Shown: positions 50,659 to 58,131 of the stretch, piece after piece
Layout: every line of letters starts with the position of its first letter
How positions within the stretch are numbered: position 1 is the first letter of the stretch
Assembly (NCBI RefSeq): GCF_014647835.1
Contig: NZ_BMPY01000016.1
Location: forward strand, 62,001 to 126,000
Direction: 5' to 3'
From: Microbispora rosea subsp. aerata
GTDB taxonomy: Bacteria > Actinomycetota > Actinomycetes > Streptosporangiales > Streptosporangiaceae
DNA length: 64,000 bases
Position numbers and translations under genes: made by a program
Notes under the pieces: generated by a model
The model's database searches: none
What the model saw: the letters and a program-made list of their open reading frames with translations, nothing else
Told to the model about the DNA's origin: nothing

Positions 50659-52379
50659 CGGGCGCCTCCCGCCCGCGAAGCCGTCTCGGCAGCCGCCTGC
50701 GCAACGGTCTCCGGGACCACTTCCGAGACCGCCGCCGAATTCGACTCCGGAACCGTCTGCGCAACTGCCCGCGTGACCATCTCCGCAGCCGCCTTCGAGA
50801 CCGCCGCCGAAACCACGTCCGGAATCGCCGTGGAAACCGTGTCGGGAGCCTTCGCGGAACCGGTCGCCCGCGTCCGCCCGGCGAGCTCGACCCGGAACCC
50901 GGGCAGATGCAGCAGCCCCTGCGTGGTGCGCACGGTGCTCCCGGTCTCGCACGGCACGAGCCGGATCATCACGGCGTCGTCGGCCCCGGAGCCCCGCTTG
51001 AGGCGGCCGGCGACGACCGTGCGTCCCTCCAGCGCCCGCGTCATCAGCTTCAGCAACACCCGGGTCTCCGACTCGTCAAGCACCCGCCCGTGCGCGCCCA
51101 GCTCCGCCAGGTGGCCGGCGGCGGCCCGCTCGGCCGCCCGTTCCGCGGCCTGCTCGCGGCGCAGCGCGGCCCGCGCGCCGGGGTTGCCGCGCACCGGCGC
51201 GGGCACGCCCGGGGTGGGCGCCTTCCCGCTGCGGAAGAGCGTGACCGACACCTCCACCCCCGGCGCGTCCCACCAGGTCGCCCTGGGCGAGATCTGCTCG
51301 GTGTCCTCGTGGGCCGCGCCGAGGTGCCGCGCGCCGCGCAGGTTGAACGCCGCGCCCATCAGCGCGTGGGCGGCGCCCTCGTCCGGCGCGTTCCACACCC
51401 ACTCGGCCAGGTGCCGTAACTGGCTGGCCCGGTTGACCCCGCCGCGCTGCGCCTCGGAGATCTGCCGCAGCAGCGCGATCACCCCCGACACCGCGAGGCG
51501 CGTGGCGTTGCGCAGCTCCCCCGCGCGGGACTCCTGCGACCCCTGGGGGGCGAACCACGCCCGCAGCGCGGACCAGCGGCGACGCCAGTCCTCCAGCCGC
51601 TCGTGCCGGTCCATGAAGGGCCGCTCGTCCGCCGCCGCCGCGCGCTCGAGCAGCGAGGCCAGCCCGCTCGCCTCGACGTCCCGTACGGCCGCGGCCAGGC
51701 GGGGCAGATATCGGTCGAGCTCCGCCATGAACTCGGACATGTGCGTCAGCAGGGCGTTCTTGTAACGCAGGAACGTCTCGGGGGAGGCGTCGGTGGACCG
51801 GATGATCTCTCCGAGCGTCACGTGGAAGTGCGCGGAGCGGCGTCCCATGTCCTCCATCACCGAGTCCAGCCGGGACAGCCTGCGGTAGACCTGCTCGCCC
51901 TCCCCCGCGCGGTTGGCCGCCGCGAGCGCCTTCAGGTCCTCCAGGATGTCGGAGAAGACCAGCCGCGACAGGTTGGCGTCCTGGATGCGGGCGGCGAGCA
52001 GGCCCTCGACCGAGGTGTAGGCCCAGTAGCCCAGCTCGCTGAACTGGTAGACCGACTGCCTGTTGCGGTAGCGGACGAGGTTGCCGGCCCGCGAGGCGTC
52101 GTCGAACCGGTGCAGCACCCCGTCGTCGTGCAGCGCGTCGAGCCGGTCGCGCAGGTTGCCGTCGAAGGTGGGGACCTCGTCGTGCAGCCGTGCCAGCTCG
52201 TTCAGGGCCGTCTGGACCTCCCCGGCGTCCACCTGAACTTGGTGCACCTCACGCAGCCGGTCCATCGCCCGCAGGACCCACAGATAGGCCACATGGTCGT
52301 CACGCCTGGTGAAGTTGAACAGCCTGAACCGATCGCTGATCACCAGCGAGTCGAGGTCCAGCGCCCTGCGTTCCGCCAT
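50655..52379 (-). CDS. jetA: Wadjet subunit JetA (TIGR02677 type)
   Basis: 574 residues, first cistron of the operon, ATG 52379 with GGGGGG upstream. The DUF2397 domain fills residues about 12-510: FRLFNFTRRDDHVAYLWVLR, the kleisin-like N-terminal helices, and the winged-helix KLMTRALEGRTVVAGRLKRG. JetA is the kleisin that closes the ring with JetC. The final 60 residues are a low-complexity Ala/Val/Ser/Glu tail of repeating VSAAVSKAAAEMVTRAVAQ type that I do not expect in this family. No regulator gene accompanies the operon; the 720 bp upstream contain a gene fragment rather than an obvious promoter. Confidence 0.92.
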   Translation of the reverse strand: MAERRALDLDSLVISDRFRLFNFTRRDDHVAYLWVLRAMDRLREVHQVQVDAGEVQTALNELARLHDEVPTFDGNLRDRLDALHDDGVLHRFDDASRAGNLVRYRNRQSVYQFSELGYWAYTSVEGLLAARIQDANLSRLVFSDILEDLKALAAANRAGEGEQVYRRLSRLDSVMEDMGRRSAHFHVTLGEIIRSTDASPETFLRYKNALLTHMSEFMAELDRYLPRLAAAVRDVEASGLASLLERAAAADERPFMDRHERLEDWRRRWSALRAWFAPQGSQESRAGELRNATRLAVSGVIALLRQISEAQRGGVNRASQLRHLAEWVWNAPDEGAAHALMGAAFNLRGARHLGAAHEDTEQISPRATWWDAPGVEVSVTLFRSGKAPTPGVPAPVRGNPGARAALRREQAAERAAERAAAGHLAELGAHGRVLDESETRVLLKLMTRALEGRTVVAGRLKRGSGADDAVMIRLVPCETGSTVRTTQGLLHLPGFRVELAGRTRATGSAKAPDTVSTAIPDVVSAAVSKAAAEMVTRAVAQTVPESNSAAVSEVVPETVAQAAAETASRAGGAR

Positions 52380-52639
52380 CCGGCCCCCCAATCCGTGCGC
52401 CGATCCGTGCCGCGGATCCGTGACACAGATCCGTCGCACCCGCCCGATCGCGGAGTCCCGCCCACCGGGAGGCGGGCGGGGCTCCGCGTGCCGAGAAGAC
52501 CGTATTGGAGAGCACCGACAGTTTCGACCGGCGCACGTGGCCGCCGCGCTCGCGCGGAGCGAACCGTCACCCCCGCCGACGGTCACAACCGCTCCCGGCG
52601 GGCGCCGGCCGAGGAACGCGACCGAGCGCGAGGACTCAG

Positions 52640-52877
52640 CGAAAAGACGGCGACGCCGCGACCGGCCCGGCCGGCGGGCAAGCGCCGGAGGCGACCGGGC
52701 CGGTCGCCGCGACCCCGGCGGCGCTGTCCGCGCTGCGGCCGCTCGGCCTCGACCGGGTCCGGCTGGGGGCGGAGGGCCTGCTCGGGCGGTGGCGGCGGCG
52801 CAACGCCGAGCGCACCCTGCCGCACTGCGTGGACAACCTCCACGCGTACGGCAACCTCGGCAACCTCCGCGCCGCCG
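52640..52877 (+). pseudogene. truncated GH127 5' fragment, inverted duplicate of the gene at 61280
   Basis: The plus strand encodes ATPAALSALRPLGLDRVRLG through NLHAYGNLGNLRAAGG, the first ~70 residues of a GH127 beta-L-arabinofuranosidase, then becomes unrelated. By reading, bases 52711-52877 match the complement of 62998-63164 in the intact GH127 gene without a difference over 167 bp. Upstream, bases 52660-52710 are recognisably homologous but clearly diverged. The fragment is not expressible as an enzyme. It lies between the Wadjet operon and the doxX-like gene. Type could equally be called repeat. Confidence 0.9.
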
Positions 52878-52971
52878 GCGGCGCCGAGCGCCCGCGTGAC
52901 CGTCCTGCCGCCCGGCGGTCGTCGGCCGGCCCACGACGGCGGGGTTCCTCCTCGCCCGCCGCCTGCCCGGC

Positions 52972-53000
52972 TTGGACCGAAAGTCCCGCGATCGCGGGAC
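52972..53000. promoter_or_regulatory. DosR-like box and 18-bp perfect palindrome before the DoxX gene
   Basis: TTGGACCGAAAGTCCCG (52972-52988) resembles the DosR/DevR box, which has paired GGGAC and GTCCC half-sites. It overlaps GTCCCGCGATCGCGGGAC (52983-53000), a perfect palindrome. They lie about 110 bp upstream of the DoxX-like gene. Hypoxia or redox control is a possibility only. Confidence 0.4.
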
Positions 53001-53100
53001 CTCGGGGCGATCGCGGCGTGCCGTACGGCACCTGCGGCACGGCCGGCAACCGCGGTTTGCTTGAGGTGTCGCAAACGAAAGACGTTGAAAGGGGCCGGTC

Positions 53101-53706
53101 ATGGCCGTCACCGAAGGTCGCAACCAGAGGAACCACCGCCTCCACGAGGCCGCTTTCACCGTCCCCGCCCCCCGCGCGCACGGCGAGACCGTCCCCGCCG
53201 GGGCCGCCGGGACAGCCGGGGCCGGCCCGGTCCGCTACGTGTGGGCCGCCGCCCGCGTCGCCATCGGCTGGGTGTTCCTGTGGGCCTTCCTGGACAAGAC
53301 GTTCGGCTGGGGCTTCGCCACCCCCGCCGAGAAGGCGTGGATCAACGGCGGAAGCCCGACCACCGGCTTCCTGAAGGGCACCGCCGACCACACCTTCGGC
53401 GGGGTGTTCGCCGCACTCGCGGGTCAGACCTGGGTCGACTGGCTGTTCATGATCGGCCTGGCCGGCATCGGCACCGCCCTCGTCCTCGGCGTCGGCATGC
53501 GCGTCGCCGCCGCCACCGGCGCGCTCCTCCTGGTCATGATGTGGGCCGCCGAACTGCCGCTGACCACCAACCCCTTCATGGACGACCACATCGTCTACGC
53601 CATCGTCCTGATCGGCCTGGCCATGGCGGGCGCCGGCGACACCCTCGGCCTCGGCAGGGCCTGGGCCGCCACCCCTCTGGTCCGCCGCCTCCCGATTCTC
53701 AAGTAG
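53101..53706 (+). CDS. DoxX-family membrane protein
   Basis: 201 residues. After a 45-residue polar N-terminus come four membrane helices: VRYVWAAARVAIGWVFLWAFLDKTFGWGF, WVDWLFMIGLAGIGTALVLGVGM, VAAATGALLLVMMWAAELP and HIVYAIVLIGLAMAGAG. This is the DoxX/thiosulphate:quinone-oxidoreductase small-subunit fold. Actinobacterial homologues are linked to respiration, redox homeostasis or thiol-stress complexes; the exact role is unknown. AAAGGGG lies before the ATG. A candidate DosR-like box upstream suggests redox or oxygen control. A strong terminator follows. Confidence 0.85.
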   Translation: MAVTEGRNQRNHRLHEAAFTVPAPRAHGETVPAGAAGTAGAGPVRYVWAAARVAIGWVFLWAFLDKTFGWGFATPAEKAWINGGSPTTGFLKGTADHTFGGVFAALAGQTWVDWLFMIGLAGIGTALVLGVGMRVAAATGALLLVMMWAAELPLTTNPFMDDHIVYAIVLIGLAMAGAGDTLGLGRAWAATPLVRRLPILK

Positions 53707-53716
53707 ACCCCGTCGT

Positions 53717-53751
53717 CCGGTGCCCACCCCAGCCCCCGGGGTGGGCACCGG
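53717..53751 (+). terminator. terminator of the DoxX-like gene
   Basis: CCGGTGCCCACCCC and GGGGTGGGCACCGG pair perfectly over 14 bp with a seven-base loop, 11 bp after the stop codon. Confidence 0.88.
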
Positions 53752-53832
53752 CATGTCCGCGCCCCGGCCGCCGGTCGCCGCCCCGAGGGGGCTCGCCTGC
53801 GGGCGGCGCGCCGTTCTCAGTACAGTGGCGGG

Positions 53833-54249
53833 GTGTCGGGTGAGCAGGCGAGCGGCGCGCGGGTGGACCTGTGGATCTGGTCGGTACGGCTGACCAAGAC
53901 TCGTTCGATCGCATCCGACGCCTGCCGGGGCGGTCACGTCCGGGTCAACGGGGTGCGGGTCAAGCCCGCGCACGTCGTCCGGGTCGGTGACGAGGTCCGT
54001 CTGCGGCACGAGGGGCGCGAGCGCATCGTGGTCGTCTCCCGCGTCATCACCAAGCGTGTCGGCGCCCCGGTGGCCGCCGAGTGCTACGTCGACAAGAGCC
54101 CTCCGCCTCCGCCGCGCGAGGAGGCCGTGCAGGTGGCCGTACGGGCTCGCGGCGCGGGGCGCCCCACCAAACGCGAGCGCCGCAGCATCGACAAGCTGCT
54201 CGGACGCCCGGCGCCGGAGGGGCGGAGCCGCCGCCGGCGCCCGGACTGA
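53833..54249 (+). CDS. S4-domain RNA-binding protein (Hsp15-like)
   Basis: 138 residues, GTG start. The S4 RNA-binding fold occupies residues 10-60: RVDLWIWSVRLTKTRSIASDACRGGHVRVNG, then VKPAHVVRVGDEVRL. A basic C-terminal extension (GRPTKRERRSIDKLLGR and RSRRRRP) is typical of Hsp15/HslR-like proteins, which bind 50S subunits carrying a stalled nascent chain and help recycling. There is no convincing ribosome site, and the transcript may be nearly leaderless. Confidence 0.88.
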   Translation: MSGEQASGARVDLWIWSVRLTKTRSIASDACRGGHVRVNGVRVKPAHVVRVGDEVRLRHEGRERIVVVSRVITKRVGAPVAAECYVDKSPPPPPREEAVQVAVRARGAGRPTKRERRSIDKLLGRPAPEGRSRRRRPD

Positions 54250-54675
54250 ACGGGCGCTCGCCCCGCCCGCTCCGGGAGTCCCACGCGAATTCCACATACG
54301 GCCGGCCAGGCCCACGCGGTACGGCGTCGCGGCCGGCTGTGGATCGCCCGGATCGCCGGGGCGATGCGGGCACACGCCCGGAAGTGCTGAAACTTTCAGT
54401 CACCGCGCCGATTCCGGCGCGGCCGGGCCCGCCTTCTCGCACCACCCGAACGCGTCAGCCGGCCCCAAGCGCCGAGAGCAGGCCGAACGGACGGTTCACG
54501 TCCGCCCTTCACCGGGTGTGCAAGCGTTTTCAGCGCACGTGCCACGCGGCCGGGCGGGAGCGCGGGACTCCGGTGCCCGCGGACAAGGCTCCTTGACGCC
54601 CCGGGAACCGGCCCTGACACTGAGCGGCGATCCCCGGTTAACGGCAGCGTAATCAAGGGCACTCCCGGACCCGTT
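54250..54675. other. ~425-bp gap upstream of the arabinanase, mostly empty
   Basis: Besides the palindrome CTGAAACTTTCAG at 54387-54399 I see no gene or RNA. That palindrome contains the GAAACTTTC core of a motif (CGAAANTTTCG) known upstream of actinomycete xylanase genes, 324 bp before the GH43 start. Confidence 0.45.
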
Positions 54676-54689
54676 TGTTAACGCTCACA
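54676..54689. promoter_or_regulatory. LacI-like operator before the GH43 gene
   Basis: TGTTAACGCTCACA has the central ACGC/GCGT step and paired TGT/ACA ends of LacI-family operators, with two mismatched pairs. It lies 33 bp before the GH43 ATG; the regulator at 63443 is a plausible owner. Confidence 0.5.
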
Positions 54690-54722
54690 TCCGTACCATC
54701 GTCCCCTCGGAGAGGTACCCCC

Positions 54723-56171
54723 ATGGACACCTCCGCACGTTCTCCCGCGGGGCGCTGCCGCATCCTCGCCCTGGTGCTGCTGGCGCTGATCGCGATCTGT
54801 CCGTCCGTCGTGTCCGCGGGCCCGGCCCGCGCGGCGACCATCGACACGAACGCGTGGTACGTGCTGGTCAACCGGCACAGCGGCAAGGTGCTGGACGTCT
54901 ACAACCTGGCGACCAACGACGGCGCGCCGCTGGTGCAGTGGTCCCGCAACGACGGCGCCTGGCAGCAGTGGCAGTTCGTCGACTCCGGCGGCGGCTACTA
55001 CCGGCTCAAGTCACGCCACAGCGGCAAGGTCGTCGACGTCTCCGGCCGCTCCACCGCCGACGGCGCCGACGTCATCCAGTACACCGACAAGAACGCCGCC
55101 AACCAGCAGTTCCGGGTGGTCGACACCGACAACGGCCACATCAAGCTGATCAACCGCAACAGCGGCAAGGCCCTCGAAGTGTGGGAGTGGTCCACCGCCG
55201 ACGGCGGCCGGATCTCGCAGTACACCGACCACAACGGCGCCAACCAGCAGTGGCGGCTCGTCAAGCTCGGCGACTCCACGCCGTCTCCCTCCTACCCCAA
55301 CCCGGGCTACGTCACCGGAGACGTCGCCGCGCACGACCCGGAGGTGACCAAGAAGCCGGACGGCACCTACCTGCTCGCCTACACCGGCGACGGCATCCAG
55401 CTCAAGACCTCGACCGACCGGACCACCTGGCGCAACGCGGGCGCGGCGTTCCCCGGCGGGGTCCCCTGGGCGTACGGCTACACCAACAACAGCAACACCC
55501 TGTGGGCGCCGGACATCACCTACGTCAACGGCCGGTACTACATGTACTACTCGGCCTCGACGTTCGGCTCCAACCGCTCGGCCATCTTCCTGGCCACCAG
55601 CACGACCGGCGCGTCGGGGTCGTGGACCAACCAGGGGCTGGTGATCGAGTCGACCGCCTCCGACAACTGGAACGCCATCGACCCCAACCTCGTCATCGAC
55701 GACCAGGGCCGCTGGTGGCTCGACTTCGGCTCGTTCTGGTCCGGCATCAAGATGATCCAGCTCGACCCGGCGACCGGAAAGCGCCTGGACTCCACGATCC
55801 GCAGCATCGCGGGCCGCAACGGCGGCGCGATCGAGGCGCCGTTCATCTACCGGCACGGCGGCTACTACTACCAGTTCGTGTCGTTCGACCTGTGCTGCAG
55901 GGGCGCGTCCAGCACGTACCGGATCATGGTGGGCCGCTCGACCTCGGTCACCGGCCCGTACGTCGACCGCGACGGCACGCCGCTGACCTCCGGAGGCGGC
56001 ACGCAGATCCTGGCCGGTCACGGGAGCGTCCACGGCCCCGGGCATCAGGCCGTGCTGCAGGACAACGACGGCGACATCCTCTTCTACCACTGGTACGCCG
56101 ACGACGGCTCGTCCCGTCTCGGCATCAACAAGCTCGGCTGGGACAACGCCGGCTGGCCGTACGTCTACTGA
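54723..56171 (+). CDS. secreted GH43 arabinan endo-1,5-alpha-L-arabinanase with lectin domain
   Basis: 482 residues. A signal peptide (LALVLLALIAICPSVVSAGP, cleavage after ARA) precedes an N-terminal ricin-type domain of 140 residues with three repeats (HSGKVLDV, HSGKVVDV, NSGKALEV). The GH43 five-bladed propeller follows, with the catalytic base Asp in AAHDPEVTK, the pKa-modulating Asp in AIDPNLVID, and the general acid Glu in GGAIEAPFIY. The HGSVHGPGHQAVL strand near the end is typical of GH43_5 endo-arabinanases. It should cut the alpha-1,5-arabinan backbone of pectin outside the cell. ATG 54723 has GGAGAGG upstream. It faces the importer operon end to end. Confidence 0.92.
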   Translation: MDTSARSPAGRCRILALVLLALIAICPSVVSAGPARAATIDTNAWYVLVNRHSGKVLDVYNLATNDGAPLVQWSRNDGAWQQWQFVDSGGGYYRLKSRHSGKVVDVSGRSTADGADVIQYTDKNAANQQFRVVDTDNGHIKLINRNSGKALEVWEWSTADGGRISQYTDHNGANQQWRLVKLGDSTPSPSYPNPGYVTGDVAAHDPEVTKKPDGTYLLAYTGDGIQLKTSTDRTTWRNAGAAFPGGVPWAYGYTNNSNTLWAPDITYVNGRYYMYYSASTFGSNRSAIFLATSTTGASGSWTNQGLVIESTASDNWNAIDPNLVIDDQGRWWLDFGSFWSGIKMIQLDPATGKRLDSTIRSIAGRNGGAIEAPFIYRHGGYYYQFVSFDLCCRGASSTYRIMVGRSTSVTGPYVDRDGTPLTSGGGTQILAGHGSVHGPGHQAVLQDNDGDILFYHWYADDGSSRLGINKLGWDNAGWPYVY

Positions 56172-56198
56172 GCCCCGCCCTCGAATCCCGCCCTCGCT

Positions 56199-56224
56199 CC
56201 CGGGGTGCGTCACCGCGCCCCGGG
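56199..56224. terminator. bidirectional hairpin between GH43 and the ABC operon
   Basis: CCCGGGGTGCG pairs with CGCGCCCCGGG (one G-T) around a tight loop, in the 96 bp between converging genes. Confidence 0.65.
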
Positions 56225-56267
56225 GCGGGGGCCGTGGCCCCTCCGCGCGGCCACGACGAGGGACGGG

Positions 56268-57089
56268 TCAGTCCTTCACGGCGCCCGCGGTGACCCCGGC
56301 GGCGACGTAACGCTGGGCGACGACCAGGAGCACGGCCGCCGGGATGGAGGCGACCACCGCGGTCGCCATGATGGCGTTCCACTGCTGGTTGTTGTTGCCG
56401 ATGTAGTGGTAGATGCCGAGCGTGATCGGCTGGTGGTCGCCGCCCTGGTCGAGGGTGGAGGCGAAGACGAAGTCCGACCAGGCCCACAGGAACGCGAACA
56501 GCGACACGGTGATGATCGAGTTGCGGCTGACCGGCAGCACGATCGACCAGAACGTGCGCAGCGCGCCCGCGCCGTCCACCCGGGCCGCCTGCATCAGCTC
56601 CTCGGGGATGCCGGACATGAACGCGGTGAAGATCAGCACGGCGAACGGCACCGCCAGCGTGGAGTCGGCCACGATCAGCCCCGGCACGGTGTTCAGCACC
56701 CCCGTGCTCAGATAGATCGCGTAGAACCCCATCGCCATGATCACGCTCGGGATCATCTGCGCGATCAGCAGCATGAAGCTCAGCACGCCGCCGCCGCGCG
56801 GGCGCAGTTTGGCCAGCGAGTACGCCGCGGGCGCCGAGATCGCCAGCGTCAGGGCCACGGTGCCCAGCCCGACCACGAGACTCGTGGCGAGGTAGGGCCC
56901 CTGCTGCTCCAGCACCGCGCGGTAGCCCTCCAGCGTCCCGTGCACCGGGAACCAGTACGGCGGCGACTTGCGCATGTCCTGGTCCCGGGTGAACGACACG
57001 TTGACCATCCAGTAGACGGGAAACAGCATGAGCGCGGTGAACACCACGCCCAGGCCGGTCCGCCACCAGGCGCGCCGGGTCGCCGTCAT
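56268..57089 (-). CDS. ABC sugar transporter permease 2 (MalG type)
   Basis: 273 residues with six membrane helices, from TGLGVVFTALMLFPVYWMVN to VVASIPAAVLLVVAQRYVAAG. The EAA loop that docks the ATPase is EELMQAARVDGAGALRTFWSIVLP. It is a binding-protein-dependent CUT1 carbohydrate permease, partner of the gene at 57086, whose stop codon its ATG overlaps. No ATPase is encoded in the operon; actinomycete CUT1 systems typically borrow the shared ATPase MsiK. Confidence 0.94.
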   Translation of the reverse strand: MTATRRAWWRTGLGVVFTALMLFPVYWMVNVSFTRDQDMRKSPPYWFPVHGTLEGYRAVLEQQGPYLATSLVVGLGTVALTLAISAPAAYSLAKLRPRGGGVLSFMLLIAQMIPSVIMAMGFYAIYLSTGVLNTVPGLIVADSTLAVPFAVLIFTAFMSGIPEELMQAARVDGAGALRTFWSIVLPVSRNSIITVSLFAFLWAWSDFVFASTLDQGGDHQPITLGIYHYIGNNNQQWNAIMATAVVASIPAAVLLVVAQRYVAAGVTAGAVKD

Positions 57090-58072
57090 GCCGCCCCCTG
57101 CCGTCGCTGCACGCGGATGTAGACGAGACCGAAGACCAGGGCCGTCAGGATGAGCAGGTTGCCGACCGCGGCCCCCGGGCCGAAGGAGGGCAGCAGGGTG
57201 CCGAAGCCCAGCCGGTACGACCAGGTGGCCAGCGTCGTGGACGCGTCGCTCGGGCCGCCCTTCGTCATGATCCAGATGATGTCGAACACCTTCAGCGTGT
57301 AGACCAGCCCGAGCAGCAGCGTGATCGCCGAGACCGGGCGCAGCAGCGGGAACGTCACCTTCCAGAACCGCTGCCAGCCGGTCGCGCCGTCGAGGGCCGC
57401 CGCCTCGTGGATGTGGGACGGGATCGCCTGGAGCCCGCTGTAGAGCACCACCAGGTTGAACGGGATCCCGATCCAGATGTTGGCGATGGTCACCGACCAC
57501 AGCGACCAGTCCGGGGAGGTCAGCCAGTTCACCGGCTCGATTCCCACCGCCGCAAGCACCGCGTTGACCACGCCCGACTCGCTGTTGAGCATCCACGACC
57601 AGGTCGAGGACGACACGATCAGCGGCAGCAGCCACGGCACCAGAAACAACGCCCGCAGCGTCGCCGACAGCCGGAAGTTGCGGTGGAAGAACACGGCCAG
57701 CGCCAGCCCGATGGCGAACTGGAAGGCCAGCGACGCCACGGTGAACACCACCGTGTGCCACAGCGCCGGCCCGAACGTCGCGTCGCGGACGACCTTCGCG
57801 TAGTTGGCGAGCCCCGTGTACGGCGCGTCCCCCCGCACGAACGACCGCACCGTGTAGTCGCGCAGGCTGAGGTCGATGTTGCGGTACAGCGGATAGGCGT
57901 AGAACGCGAGCAGGTAGACCACCACCGGCGCGAGGAACGCCCAGCCCGCCCACTGGCCCGTTCCCCTCCGCCGTGCCGGCGCGCGGTGCGCGATTGCCGC
58001 CCGTGTCGCCGTGACCCGCTCCCGCGGGCGCTCCCCGTCCGGCGGGGCCGGCGTCTGTGCTGGGTGTCTCAT
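57086..58072 (-). CDS. ABC sugar transporter permease 1 (MalF type)
   Basis: 328 residues, ATG with GAAGGAAAG upstream. A 40-residue polar N-terminus is followed by six helices (GWAFLAPVVVYLLAFYAYPL first) and the EAA loop HEAAALDGATGWQRFWKVTFP. It forms the channel heterodimer with the downstream permease. The conserved YPLYRNIDLSLRDY stretch after helix 1 and the GLANYAKV segment place it in CUT1 (oligosaccharide importers). Confidence 0.94.
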   Translation of the reverse strand: MRHPAQTPAPPDGERPRERVTATRAAIAHRAPARRRGTGQWAGWAFLAPVVVYLLAFYAYPLYRNIDLSLRDYTVRSFVRGDAPYTGLANYAKVVRDATFGPALWHTVVFTVASLAFQFAIGLALAVFFHRNFRLSATLRALFLVPWLLPLIVSSSTWSWMLNSESGVVNAVLAAVGIEPVNWLTSPDWSLWSVTIANIWIGIPFNLVVLYSGLQAIPSHIHEAAALDGATGWQRFWKVTFPLLRPVSAITLLLGLVYTLKVFDIIWIMTKGGPSDASTTLATWSYRLGFGTLLPSFGPGAAVGNLLILTALVFGLVYIRVQRRQGAA

Positions 58073-58091
58073 GCTTTCCTTCACGACCCGT

Positions 58092-58127
58092 GCGCGGGCC
58101 CGCGGACGGGCGTCCCGGGCCCCGCGC
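58092..58127 (-). other. intercistronic hairpin between binding-protein and permease genes
   Basis: GCGCGGGGCCC on the minus strand pairs with GGGCCCGCGC, one base bulged. Such stems after a solute-binding-protein cistron usually protect its mRNA and partly terminate, giving more binding protein than permease. Confidence 0.65.
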
Positions 58128-58131
58128 GAGG

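Noticed and set aside
56183-56196. Possible tRNA T-arm-like CTCGAATCCCG
   Set aside because: No acceptor, D or anticodon stems can be built around it.
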